Assembly (NCBI GenBank): GCA_022601395.1
Contig: JAJACS010000001.1
Location: 136,299 to 200,298, forward strand
Direction of reading: 5' to 3'
Source of the DNA: Chlamydiia bacterium
Lineage (GTDB): Bacteria > Chlamydiota > Chlamydiia > Chlamydiales > GCA-2402025
DNA: 64,000 nt
A program made the position numbers and the translations under genes. Below are positions 49,303 through 58,387 of the stretch, piece by piece (position 1 is the stretch's first letter; each line of letters opens with the position of its first letter). The notes under the pieces were generated by a model. It did no database searches. It was given only the letters and a program-made list of their open reading frames with translations, and was not told the origin of the DNA.

Positions 49303-50049
49303 GATGAGCTTTGGTTTAAAGTCCAAGTAGTCACAAGAAGTTAAGCTATATTCACATTTTTTTGTTCTTCCAAAGAGCTCCTTCTTTGTATTTAGATTGT
49401 GCAGATGTCCAAATACGCAGTAGTCAATATGATAAGCTTCTATCAGGCTGGAAGCTTTTGTTTGCTTTAGGTCAAGACCGATAGGAGGGTAATGCGTCAT
49501 TGCGATGCGGTATTTAGAGGTCTTGCAAAGAGTATCTAGACTTAGTTGCAGTCTTTGTAGCTCTCTTGCAAAGATCTTTTCATTCTCCTTATGAATCTCA
49601 TCCATATCCCTGGTTTCTTTTTTTGCGAGGGGGTTGTCTTTTACCTCTGCAATTTCCTTAAAGTTATATTCGGGAGTGTCCCAAAGTCGTGATCCACCAA
49701 TGGTTACATTCTTCTTTGTGAAAGAGTTGTTGTGGATAAGGTGCACAGTAGCGGGCAGGATTTTTTTAATCTTTGAGTAAGAAGACCACCAGTAGTCGTG
49801 ATTGCCTTTAAGCAAGAGCTTTGTACCGGGCAGTTTGTCGATCCACTCTAAATCAACAAGGGCATCTTCAAGTTTTGTTGCCCAAGAAATGTCTCCCGCG
49901 ATTAAAAGAAGATCTTCTGGTTTAATCATTTCATGGCAATTGGTTTCAATTGCCTCTGTCCAGTTTTTCCAATTTTCTCCAAAAATCTCCATGCTCTTAT
50001 TTTTAAGGGCAAAAGATAGGTGGAAGTCAGCAAGGGCAAATACTTTCAT
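49294..50049 (-). CDS. Calcineurin-like metallophosphoesterase
   Basis: 251 residues. Metal-site motifs: DFHLS (about 8-12, near ALADFH), LLIAGDISWA, LLLKGNHDYWW, AMTHYPPI and VFGHLHN. Normal for the family; substrate unknown. The gene directly follows glgC on the same strand, as in Chlamydia. Confidence 0.9.
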   Translation of the reverse strand: MKVFALADFHLSFALKNKSMEIFGENWKNWTEAIETNCHEMIKPEDLLLIAGDISWATKLEDALVDLEWIDKLPGTKLLLKGNHDYWWSSYSKIKKILPATVHLIHNNSFTKKNVTIGGSRLWDTPEYNFKEIAEVKDNPLAKKETRDMDEIHKENEKIFARELQRLQLSLDTLCKTSKYRIAMTHYPPIGLDLKQTKASSLIEAYHIDYCVFGHLHNLNTKKELFGRTKKCEYSLTSCDYLDFKPKLILD

Positions 50050-50112
50050 AAGAGTCAGAGGTTTTTACATGTAAGCTTTAAGATTATGGCAAAGCTTTCT
50101 TAAAAACAATGT

Positions 50113-51423
50113 TTAGAGAACAAAATTATCAGGAAGCGTTGTTCCAGATGAGACAATGATGATGCCATCTCGTATATAGATACCTTCTGCGTCATAGGTG
50201 TCTAGATTGTCTTTATTGATCAGTTTCACATTATCGCCGATATGCACATGCTCATCGATGATGGTATTTTCTATCTGGCAATTTTCTCCTATGGAGAACG
50301 ATTCTGGAAGATGGTCTGCGAGTGAAGAAGGGGGCGTATAAAATTGATTTCCCATCACGATAGAGTTTCTGATGATGGTTCCTTTTTTTACACGAGACCT
50401 TAAACCAAGCATACTATGTGTGACTTCAAGAGCTTCTATGTGAGATCCTTGACAAAGAATCGAGTTTTCAACTTTTGTACTGCAAACTCTTGCGCATGGC
50501 AAGTTTACAGGGTTTGCGAAGATAGGGAAAGACTCGTCGTAAAGATCAAGACCTAGATGGTTTCTAGTAAGGGCTAGGTTAGCCTCATAATAGGAAGAGA
50601 TCGTTCCGATATCCTCCCAGTAGCCATCATAATAGAAGGCTGCTGTTTTCCCTTTACTGATTTGCGATGTGATCAGGTGTCTTCCAAAATCATCTCTTTT
50701 GTCTTCTTCAAGAAGTTCAAACAGAGCATCTTTTTTAAAGACATAGATACCCATAGAGCCGAGGTAATGGTGCTCCTTTGGATCTTTGAATTTTTTCTCT
50801 CGCAAAAACTCTTCAGAGAGGCGGTAGTTCTTTAAGATTTTAGGATCTTGTGGCTTTTCAACAAAGTCCATAACTTCATAGCTCTCATCGATTCTGACAA
50901 GCCCCATACGCTTCGCTTCTTTCTCTTTAACGGGGAGAGTCGCGATCGTTAGGTCTGCTTCTTGTTCCTTTGCGAACTTTACCATGGCATGAAGATCCAT
51001 GTTATAGAGCTGGTCTCCTGATAAAATAAGGAAGTATTCTGAAGAACATTCTTTGAAAGCTTCTAAGTTTTTGCGGATCGCATCTGCTGTTCCTTTATAC
51101 CAATTAAGACCTTTTTCATTCTCTTCTGGGTAAAGGAAAGAGAGCATCGCTCCTTGTATATGATCGAACTGAAACGTTTCTTTAATATGATGATTGAGTG
51201 AGGAGGAAAAATACTGAGAGATGATGTAGATTTGGTTGATGCCAGAGTTTAAAGAGTTTGAGATAGGAATATCGATAAGCCTATATCTTCCTGCAAAGCA
51301 AACGTTTGGCTTGCAACGTTTCTCAGTCAGCGGGTAGAGTCTAGTACCCTGGCCGCCTGCAAGAATGATGGTTGCGACATCATCTACCAAACTGATTTGC
51401 TTCTTGTGAGGAAACTTTCTCAT
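50113..51423 (-). CDS. glgC: Glucose-1-phosphate adenylyltransferase GlgC
   Basis: 436 residues. Makes ADP-glucose for glycogen synthesis. Nucleotide-binding motif LAGGQGTRLYPLTEKR (about 18-33), RLIDIPISNSLNSGI, YLILSGDQLYNMD, and VEKP; the C-terminal left-handed beta-helix is visible in repeated hexapeptides (VENSILCQGSHIEALEV..IENTIIDEHVHIGDN). Complete length. Confidence 0.96.
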   Translation of the reverse strand: MRKFPHKKQISLVDDVATIILAGGQGTRLYPLTEKRCKPNVCFAGRYRLIDIPISNSLNSGINQIYIISQYFSSSLNHHIKETFQFDHIQGAMLSFLYPEENEKGLNWYKGTADAIRKNLEAFKECSSEYFLILSGDQLYNMDLHAMVKFAKEQEADLTIATLPVKEKEAKRMGLVRIDESYEVMDFVEKPQDPKILKNYRLSEEFLREKKFKDPKEHHYLGSMGIYVFKKDALFELLEEDKRDDFGRHLITSQISKGKTAAFYYDGYWEDIGTISSYYEANLALTRNHLGLDLYDESFPIFANPVNLPCARVCSTKVENSILCQGSHIEALEVTHSMLGLRSRVKKGTIIRNSIVMGNQFYTPPSSLADHLPESFSIGENCQIENTIIDEHVHIGDNVKLINKDNLDTYDAEGIYIRDGIIIVSSGTTLPDNFVL

Positions 51424-51710
51424 ATTAGCTATTATTACAATAATCTAAGCAAGCTGATCTAACGAAATCAGCAACAAAACAACGTACTGTTCTAAACTAC
51501 CGTATATAAAAAAATAATTTTAAAATCTAATACAAATTACAAGTGTTCGGTTAATGTAATTATAGATCTCTTTCTTTAATTAACTTAGATAATCACATTG
51601 TAATTTTAGTAGGATTATTGCCAAATTCCTCTATGAAGACCTCAAATACCTTATAATAAATTCTTTAATTTGGTATAATTGATATGTAAGCAAATAATAG
51701 GAGCTTTCTT
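51424..51710. other. AT-rich intergenic region with a promoter for the small plus-strand gene
   Basis: No gene. TATAAT at 51674-51679 and the ribosome site AGGAG at about 51699-51703 serve the gene at 51711. The left part should hold the glgC promoter on the other strand. Confidence 0.5.
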
Positions 51711-52049
51711 ATGTCACATCATGCAGGATCATTTATTCTCTCTCTAGAGGAATATGCTGAAAACCCTGATAGTCAGGCGATTGTATCGCTGGATGAAGGC
51801 GGGTATGCCACACTTGATATTCTATATGCTTGCATGACAGGAGTCATCTTAGAGCCGACCCTTCCGGGGATGGTTCCAGGCCTTATAGAGTCAGAGCTTA
51901 GTAAAGACCTTTCTGAGCTAGAGAGTCTTAGGGTGAAAAATGCGCTAAAGGCAGTCTATAAAAATATCAGAAATGAGTTTAGAGAAGACTTTTCCAAAAA
52001 AGTGGAAGATGCTTCGATTAAGTTCACAGAAGATGATCTAGTAGATTAG
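51711..52049 (+). CDS. Small acidic protein of unknown function
   Basis: 112 residues, soluble and acidic, with helix-prone C-terminus (SLRVKNALKAVYKNIRNEF). No family recognised. A -10 box and AGGAG ribosome site support expression. Its stop codon overlaps the convergent gene by 4 nt. Confidence 0.6.
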   Translation: MSHHAGSFILSLEEYAENPDSQAIVSLDEGGYATLDILYACMTGVILEPTLPGMVPGLIESELSKDLSELESLRVKNALKAVYKNIRNEFREDFSKKVEDASIKFTEDDLVD

Positions 52050-52921
52050 TCCCAGGCCTTAGCAATAAGGTTCATCTCAAACTTAATGAATCCATCAAGA
52101 CCTTTTGCGATTTTCTTGAATTCGTCTTTTTGTACATCACTCTTGAGTCCTGAGCAGCCAAGGATAAGGTAGTTCGCAAAAGATTCATTGTTTCTAACAT
52201 CTTGATCCTTCAGAAGGTTAAGGCAAGCATTTGCCACTTCGGAGCATTCCGGCATGGAAGTAAGGACGATTGCCGCATGCTCGTTGTCTCTTGAGATAGG
52301 TTGATGTACCATTCTTCTGATAAGAAATTCACGTGCTGTATTTCCGAAAGAAGAAAGCGCCATGATCATTGCTTCGTCAGTAAAAAAGTTCTCTTGTCCC
52401 ATCGCTTCAAAAAGAGGGGGGATAGCCTTTTCATCTTTGATGTTAGATAGGATTTCTGCTGCGAAGATAGGAGTCCGTCCATATCCTGGGAATAGGGGGT
52501 CATAGAGCTTATCTGTGTGAAGAAGATCAACGAGGGATTTCACAGCGGCTTTGCCATGAGCGCTCAAGGCTTTGATTTCTTTTTCAGGGTACTCTTCTTC
52601 TGAAAGAATAAGATCGCTGATTAAAATAGAGAGCTCTTTTGCTTTCTTATCTTCATATACATCACGCAGGGTCAGGTACATGTTCTTAGCTTCTTCAACG
52701 CTTTCTTTAGCCTGCTCTGGCAGAAGAACCTCAGAGAGGTTTTGCCCAAGCTTTTCTTCTTCCATAAGAAGCTTTTTGATTCTTGGTGACTCGAAATCAG
52801 GCATGGCTCCTGCGCCATCTTTCTCGTAATATTCAAGCATGATGGAAAAGTTGCCTCCAAAATGCACATCTCTGTGCATGAGGATTTCAAGATCGATTGT
52901 ATCAACGAGTGGGATTTCCAT
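52046..52921 (-). CDS. HEAT-like repeat protein of unknown function
   Basis: 291 residues, all-helical. Segments such as KALSAHGKAAVKSLVDLL, AAEILSNIKDEKAIPPLFEAM and EAMIMALSSFGNTAREFLI have the spacing of HEAT/PBS-lyase repeats (about 130-215). It starts 2 nt after lipA and so ends the lpdA-lipA operon. Role unknown; possibly a scaffold protein. Confidence 0.7.
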   Translation of the reverse strand: MEIPLVDTIDLEILMHRDVHFGGNFSIMLEYYEKDGAGAMPDFESPRIKKLLMEEEKLGQNLSEVLLPEQAKESVEEAKNMYLTLRDVYEDKKAKELSILISDLILSEEEYPEKEIKALSAHGKAAVKSLVDLLHTDKLYDPLFPGYGRTPIFAAEILSNIKDEKAIPPLFEAMGQENFFTDEAMIMALSSFGNTAREFLIRRMVHQPISRDNEHAAIVLTSMPECSEVANACLNLLKDQDVRNNESFANYLILGCSGLKSDVQKDEFKKIAKGLDGFIKFEMNLIAKAWD

Positions 52922-52923
52922 AA

Positions 52924-53892
52924 TTAACCTCTTTGCTTTCTTAAAGCCATGTTTGTAAGAAGATCGGCGTTATAACTAGAGCGTACAAACGGACCGCAAT
53001 ACATATTGCTAACGCCAATTTTTAAGCCATATTCCTCATAAGCCTTGAACTCCTCAGGGCTTACAAATCGTTTTACCCGAAGCTTGAGCCTACTTGCTTG
53101 AAGGTAGTGGCCGATAGTGATGATATCACATCCTGCGTCCTTGAGGTCTTTGATCGTATCAAAGACTTCTTGCTTCTCTTCTCCAAGACCAACCATGATG
53201 CCAGACTTGATGAATAAGGATTTGTTTTGTTTTTTTGCATACTCAAGAACAGAGAGTGTTCTTTCGTAAGTAGCTTTATGTCTTACTTTACTCGTAAGGC
53301 TTTTTACCGTTTCAATGTTGTGATTAAACACTTCAGGTTTCTCATCTAACACGACATCAAGAGCTTTCATATTTCCTGAGAAATCAGAGGTAAGTACTTC
53401 AACTGTAGAGCTAGGTGATTCCTTGCGTATCTCTTGGATGATTCTTGCAATGTGATGAGCACCCTGATCTTCTAAGTCATCCCTTGCAACCATAGTAATC
53501 ACAACATGCTTAAGGCCGAGATCTTTTGCTGAAAGGGCAATGCGTCTTGGCTCGTCTTCTTCTGGAGCTTTTGGATTTTTTGCAAAATCAATGTCACAAA
53601 AGCCGCAGGCTCTTGTGCATGCACTTCCAAGAGCAAGGAACGTAGCAGTTTTTTTTGAGTAACACTCCAGTCTATTAGGGCATTTCGCTTCTTCACAAAC
53701 AGTACTTAAGCCATGCTTTTCAACAATCTCATTTGTTTTGAAAAGGTTTCCTCCCTTAGGAAGCTTTCTATGAAGCCACTTTGGAAATCTTCCAAGAGGA
53801 ACACTTGTATCATCTGTTTCAGTATCTGGGTTCTCTGGAAGTTTGTTTTTCTTCTTCACCTTAGGTCTTGCATCGAAAACATCAAGTGTCAT
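52924..53892 (-). CDS. lipA: Lipoyl synthase LipA
   Basis: 322 residues, radical SAM. Auxiliary cluster motif CEEAKCPNRLECY and radical-SAM motif CTRACGFCDI (CxxxCxxC) are intact; the C-terminal RSSYNAD serine ligand is present. It inserts sulfur into octanoyl groups on E2 domains. It lies 2 nt after lpdA in one operon; a lipoate ligase is at 17961-18674. Confidence 0.96.
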   Translation of the reverse strand: MTLDVFDARPKVKKKNKLPENPDTETDDTSVPLGRFPKWLHRKLPKGGNLFKTNEIVEKHGLSTVCEEAKCPNRLECYSKKTATFLALGSACTRACGFCDIDFAKNPKAPEEDEPRRIALSAKDLGLKHVVITMVARDDLEDQGAHHIARIIQEIRKESPSSTVEVLTSDFSGNMKALDVVLDEKPEVFNHNIETVKSLTSKVRHKATYERTLSVLEYAKKQNKSLFIKSGIMVGLGEEKQEVFDTIKDLKDAGCDIITIGHYLQASRLKLRVKRFVSPEEFKAYEEYGLKIGVSNMYCGPFVRSSYNADLLTNMALRKQRG

Positions 53893-53894
53893 AA

Positions 53895-55301
53895 CTATCC
53901 CTTCTTAATTTTGGGTGGAAAGTGGATGGGGGTATCGTTTGCAATCAGAGCTGCTTCGAGCCAAGCTTCAGCGATTGTTGGGTGCGCATGAATGGTGTCA
54001 TAGACACACTCAACGGTAAGCTCGTTTTGGATCGCAAGCGCCATTTCTCCTATTATAGCAGAAGCGCTATGTCCAATGACCTGAGCACCGAAAATCTCAC
54101 CTGTCTTTGGGTCTGTTACAATCTCAGCAAAGCCATCTGTTTCGATGGTTGCCTGTGATTTGCCAAGGGCTTGGAAAGGAAACTTTCCAGATTTAGCATT
54201 GAGTCCCTTCTTCTTTGCTTCTTCAAGTGTCAAACCGACAGTTGCAATTTCAGGATGCGTGAAGATGACAGCAGGCACTGCATTGTAGTGCATGTAAGCC
54301 TCACCACCCGTTGCATTGACAGCTGCTACAATACCTTGGTGCGAAGCAACGTGTGCAAGCATTGCCTTTCCTGTAACATCGCCGATAGCGTAGATCCCAG
54401 GAACTCCTGTTTGCAGCTTCTCATTCACATCGATGGTTCCTTTTTCACTTACAGTAATGCCAGCTTTTTCAATGTCCATAGAGTCAGAAACGATTCTTCG
54501 TCCGATGGAAACAAGAGCTTTATCGCACTCTACAGTCGAGCCATCTTTTAACTTAACAGTAACGCCGTCCGCTTTTTTATCGATACCTGTTACCATGACG
54601 TTTGTTTTAATCTCGATCCCTTGCTTCTTAAAGCTTGCTGTTAAGAAGTCAGAAATCGCTTTTCCTTGCATCGCTACAATAGAGTCCATAGCTTCTAAAA
54701 TGGTCACTTTTACGCCCATCTCTGCATAAAGAGAGGCGAATTCACAACCGATATAACCGCCGCCAATAATCGCAAGTGTTTTAGGAAGGTTTGTCATCTC
54801 TAAAATAGATGTAGAATTGAGTATTTTATCATGGTCTGCAGGGAAGGCTTTGATATCAAGAGTTGTGGAACCTGTTGCAATGATGATTGTGCCAGCTCTT
54901 ATGTTTGTGGCGTCTTCACCTTCAACCTTAAGCTCTTTTGGTCCTGTAAATTTTGCATGACCTTTAAAGATTTTAATCTTGTTACTTTTTAAAAGGCCTT
55001 CAAGTGAATTTCTGATGCCTGATACAACAGAGTCTTTTCGCTCTTTCATTTTAGCATAATCAAAGCTCATCTTTTCGACATGGATGCCGAACTCATCTGC
55101 TTTCTTGATCTTTTGTAGAACTTCTGCATTTGCAATCAGAGTTTTTGTGGGGATACATCCGCAGTTGAGGCAGGTGCCGCCAAGATCATCTTTCTCGATA
55201 AGGGCTACACTCTTATTTGATTGGGCAGCTTTGATCGCTGCTACATAACCACCAGGCCCTGCTCCGATAACGGCAATATCAAATTCTTCACTCTTTCCCA
55301 T
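53895..55301 (-). CDS. lpdA: Dihydrolipoamide dehydrogenase (E3)
   Basis: 468 residues. FAD motif VIGAGPGGYVAAI, redox disulfide GGTCLNCGCIPTK (C44 and C49 region), NAD motif IIGGGYIGCEFAS, and the C-terminal HAHPTIAEAW with the catalytic His-Glu. Common component of 2-oxoacid dehydrogenase complexes. First gene of the lpdA-lipA-HEAT operon. Confidence 0.97.
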   Translation of the reverse strand: MGKSEEFDIAVIGAGPGGYVAAIKAAQSNKSVALIEKDDLGGTCLNCGCIPTKTLIANAEVLQKIKKADEFGIHVEKMSFDYAKMKERKDSVVSGIRNSLEGLLKSNKIKIFKGHAKFTGPKELKVEGEDATNIRAGTIIIATGSTTLDIKAFPADHDKILNSTSILEMTNLPKTLAIIGGGYIGCEFASLYAEMGVKVTILEAMDSIVAMQGKAISDFLTASFKKQGIEIKTNVMVTGIDKKADGVTVKLKDGSTVECDKALVSIGRRIVSDSMDIEKAGITVSEKGTIDVNEKLQTGVPGIYAIGDVTGKAMLAHVASHQGIVAAVNATGGEAYMHYNAVPAVIFTHPEIATVGLTLEEAKKKGLNAKSGKFPFQALGKSQATIETDGFAEIVTDPKTGEIFGAQVIGHSASAIIGEMALAIQNELTVECVYDTIHAHPTIAEAWLEAALIANDTPIHFPPKIKKG

Positions 55302-55412
55302 TTAAATGTTCTCCTATCTCGATTTAAGAGGGTCTATCATAGCACAATTGAAAAAAACTTATTAAGGAAAACCTCTAAATATGGTAGCGTGCCAGCGTAT
55401 TTTTATGGTGGC

Positions 55413-56237
55413 ATGTTAAAGAATATTTTGCAAATTTCCCTTCTTCTTCTTCAAATGGCAGCGCTATTTGGGATCACTACTTATGAAGAGGCTATGGGAG
55501 ATGGTTATAATCCATCTGAGCATAGGATCTCAAAGAAGTTTCAATCTCTTTATGAGCTTTGTAATTATGAGGTGGTGCCTATCTCAGAAGAGCCCAGAAT
55601 TCCAAAAATCATTCATCAAATTTGGCTTGGAAGTCCTGTTCCTGATCGCTTCAAAGCAATGATGAGATCCTGGCAAGAGATGCATCCAGACTGGAAGTAT
55701 ATCCTTTGGACAGAGGAAACTCTCAAGGACTATGCTTTTCAAAACAAAAGAGCTTTTGATACTGCTTGGAACTATGGAGCAAAATCAGACATTTTGCGCT
55801 ACGAGCTTGTAGAGCATTTTGGAGGGATCTATGTGGATGTGGACTTTGAGTGTGTAAGGCCTCTTGATCCTCTAGTCCATGCTCACTCATTCTTTACATC
55901 GATTGGAGATTATGATTACGTAAACAATGCGATCTTTGGAGCAGCGCCTCATCATCCGATCTTGCAAAAGATCGTAAAGATCATTCCTTCTATTCCGGAT
56001 CACTGTCTAACAGGTTCTCCATGGGACAACACAGGTCCAAAATTCTTCACCAATCAGGTCTGTCGCTACCTTAAAAGGCGGCAAGATGGGATCATTTACC
56101 CCATCAAATTCTTCCATCCGATGCCGAATCACCTGAGGCATCAGTACTGGAGAGGGGAGCTTTCCAGCTCCTTTTTAAGGTCTCTTTTCATAAAAGAGAC
56201 CTTTGCGATTCATTACTGGGCGGGCAGCTGGTTATAA
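55413..56237 (+). CDS. GT32/TcdA-like glycosyltransferase with N-terminal signal/anchor
   Basis: 274 residues from ATG 55413. A hydrophobic N-terminus (about 4-23) is followed by the DXD-type sugar transferase pattern: IPKIIHQIWLGSPVPDRF, SWQEMHPDWKYILWTEE, AKSDILRYELVEHFGGIYVDVDFECV with the DVD motif (about 143-145). This matches the OCH1/IPC-mannosyltransferase/toxin-type GT32 group. Acceptor unknown; export or membrane anchoring suggests it could act on envelope or host targets. Longer upstream starts overlap lpdA and are rejected. Confidence 0.82.
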   Translation: MLKNILQISLLLLQMAALFGITTYEEAMGDGYNPSEHRISKKFQSLYELCNYEVVPISEEPRIPKIIHQIWLGSPVPDRFKAMMRSWQEMHPDWKYILWTEETLKDYAFQNKRAFDTAWNYGAKSDILRYELVEHFGGIYVDVDFECVRPLDPLVHAHSFFTSIGDYDYVNNAIFGAAPHHPILQKIVKIIPSIPDHCLTGSPWDNTGPKFFTNQVCRYLKRRQDGIIYPIKFFHPMPNHLRHQYWRGELSSSFLRSLFIKETFAIHYWAGSWL

Positions 56238-56352
56238 CTCCCTAATCTGCAAGCAAAAGAGCTTTGTAAAGTAAAAATTTTAATAACCAATTTAATTAAA
56301 CTATTTGTTATAATTAATAGTAATTAATTTAATAAAATAAGGTAATATTATT

Positions 56353-57576
56353 ATGGCTACTATGCAATCAGCGCTTACTGTAGAAAGCGCTATTCAAAGC
56401 TTTGAAGATACGATGCAGCTATTGTCTGTTCAAAGAGATCTTGATAAACTAACTCTTCCTTCAGAACCTGCAAAAACACCTATAGAGAGTATACAAAGTT
56501 CGGCTCAACTTGAGAGAGAATTCATAAGAGCAAAAACAGTTTTTCTTAGAGAAGTGCAGAATCGCATGATGAGCTCTAAAGATATCGCTTCTTTAAAAAG
56601 GGCACAAGTGATCCTTGAAAAAAGAAAGGCTAAGTATGAGTTTGTTTTTCAAGACAAAGATTTCAGTGTGCTGTCTCCAAGTAGAGTAAGAGAAAAGTTA
56701 AAAGGTAGAATAGAAAAGCTAGAGTCATTAGAAAAAATGAAAGCCGTTAAAGTGGCATACAAAGAGGTGCAGGGAAGAGTAGATGCACAGGTAGCTGATA
56801 ACAGTTTTGTAAAACTAAAACTTAACTTTGCTCTGATGCAGTATGAAGAGACTGGAAGTCTTGCTCATGCTATGGAAATTGTAGCTCTTAATAAAACTTT
56901 AGATGTTGAAATGGCAAGCTGCGAACCAGAAGTTTTTGAAGGTGCATTTACAGAGTTTCTAGATCTTAGAAAAAAACACCTCACTAAAGCTCAAGCTCAA
57001 GTTCGTATTAATGAGCTTCAAGAAGATGCCATTGCTAAAGTAAAGGGTGCTACCTATGTCACAAAAGAAGTGGCAAAGGCTGTAGCTGATGCTATTAAAG
57101 TTACCCCACTTTTTGAAAGATATGTAAGTCAGGCAACAGCTGAGCAAGATGGTCAGATCAAAGTTACTCTTGCAGCGAAGCTACAAGAGGTGGAAGCGGA
57201 GTTTGCGAAGCTTCAAGCGATAGATGCAAGATCTGAAGGAGCAATGAGACCTGCAAGCCCTGTAGAAGTAGAGATGCAATCAGAAGCTCTTAATGTACTA
57301 ACTTTAGCAGATCAAATAACCTGTATGCACTCTATGTGGGAACGATCCACAAAGGAACAATCAAGAAACTACATTCTCGCGTATTTAAAAGAAGAAGTGA
57401 CTCTTAGAAAAGCAGCACTAGAGCTTGATCCAACAAATGTACTTCTGCAAAAGCGTCTTACCTATGTAGAAGCTGTTAAATCGAAAGTAGAAGCTTTTGA
57501 TGCAAGAGCTAAGCGAGAGATAGGAAAACTTAAAACAGCTCCTATTCCTGATATGCCCATTGCAATATTTGGATAG
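56353..57576 (+). CDS. Long helical coiled-coil protein, unknown function
   Basis: 407 residues, almost wholly helical and rich in Ala/Glu/Lys/Val, with extended heptad-like tracts (RSKVEAFDARAKREIGKL-type, LEKRKAKYEF, LQEVEAEFAKLQAI). No membrane helix or signal peptide. It looks like a structural or effector-type protein; no family recognised. AT-rich leader (56238-56352), ribosome site AAGGTAA before ATG 56353, and its own terminator at 57629-57669. Confidence 0.7.
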   Translation: MATMQSALTVESAIQSFEDTMQLLSVQRDLDKLTLPSEPAKTPIESIQSSAQLEREFIRAKTVFLREVQNRMMSSKDIASLKRAQVILEKRKAKYEFVFQDKDFSVLSPSRVREKLKGRIEKLESLEKMKAVKVAYKEVQGRVDAQVADNSFVKLKLNFALMQYEETGSLAHAMEIVALNKTLDVEMASCEPEVFEGAFTEFLDLRKKHLTKAQAQVRINELQEDAIAKVKGATYVTKEVAKAVADAIKVTPLFERYVSQATAEQDGQIKVTLAAKLQEVEAEFAKLQAIDARSEGAMRPASPVEVEMQSEALNVLTLADQITCMHSMWERSTKEQSRNYILAYLKEEVTLRKAALELDPTNVLLQKRLTYVEAVKSKVEAFDARAKREIGKLKTAPIPDMPIAIFG

Positions 57577-57628
57577 GTTGCACTAAACCTATTTCAGTAA
57601 GCTCGTTAAATTTTCTTTTCATTTTTCC

Positions 57629-57669
57629 ACACTCCTGCTATGTCTTATGAGGTAGGGGTGTTCTTTTTA
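57629..57669 (+). terminator. Rho-independent terminator after the coiled-coil gene
   Basis: ACACTCCTGC pairs with GGTAGGGGTGT (G-T pairs included) around a 12-nt loop, followed by TTCTTTTT. Confidence 0.7.
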
Positions 57670-57754
57670 TGTACCCTTGCGTATTAAATCTAGAAGTAAT
57701 GTGATGAAATCATTATGCTCTCTAGTACAGCTCAGGGGAAGGCTTTTAAAGAAT

Positions 57755-58354
57755 ATGTACATGCAGAAAAAACAAAAGATGTGTTGGAACTGTGATGGGA
57801 ACGTTTCTGTAGAAGCTCTCTACTGTCCTTTTTGTGGATCTGATCTGCATTCTCAAGAGAAAGCAAAAGAACATGCGATGATGGGAAGTTCTACTCCATC
57901 TGGTCAATACGGCCAAGAGACGCCGCTTGATACGCAGAACTTATCCTCTCTCTACAAGCCGCCATATTCTCCAACGCATTCTGGTTTTGGTGTGCCAAGT
58001 TATCAAGAGACTCCGCAAGAACCTCCTATGGAGGAGCAAAGCGATGAGTACTATTATCCAAACGCGCCAGATGAGCCTGTTTATCCAAGAGAGCAGCCTC
58101 ATGTGAATACAGGTTACGAGGAAGAAGAGGAAGTGAAAAAAACAGATGTTGGTATTTGGCCACTTCTCTTTTTAGCAATAGGTGTTAATCTCTTAACACT
58201 TGGGCTTCTTCTGTTTTTCTTTGCAGATCAAGGAAGAGTTGTTCTTGAGTGGAACAGCTATTTTTGGTTTGTGTACTGTATCCTATCTATTCCACTACTT
58301 ATGTTCGGCTGGAAACTTCTTCAAGCAAGCGCGCCTGAAGAACCAGAAGAATAA
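57755..58354 (+). CDS. Zinc-ribbon, Pro/Tyr-rich, two-helix membrane protein
   Basis: 199 residues from ATG 57755 (57761 also possible; an upstream start at 57677 would add 26 residues). MCWNCDGNVSVEALYCPFCG is a CxxC-x(n)-CxxC zinc ribbon near the N-terminus. A Pro/Gln/Tyr/Glu-rich linker follows, then two membrane helices (about 138-160 and 168-190) and an acidic tail EEPEE. No known function; the ribbon suggests a soluble regulatory end on the cytoplasmic face. Confidence 0.72.
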   Translation: MYMQKKQKMCWNCDGNVSVEALYCPFCGSDLHSQEKAKEHAMMGSSTPSGQYGQETPLDTQNLSSLYKPPYSPTHSGFGVPSYQETPQEPPMEEQSDEYYYPNAPDEPVYPREQPHVNTGYEEEEEVKKTDVGIWPLLFLAIGVNLLTLGLLLFFFADQGRVVLEWNSYFWFVYCILSIPLLMFGWKLLQASAPEEPEE

Positions 58355-58387
58355 AACCACTCTTATATCCCATCTACACTTTTACTA

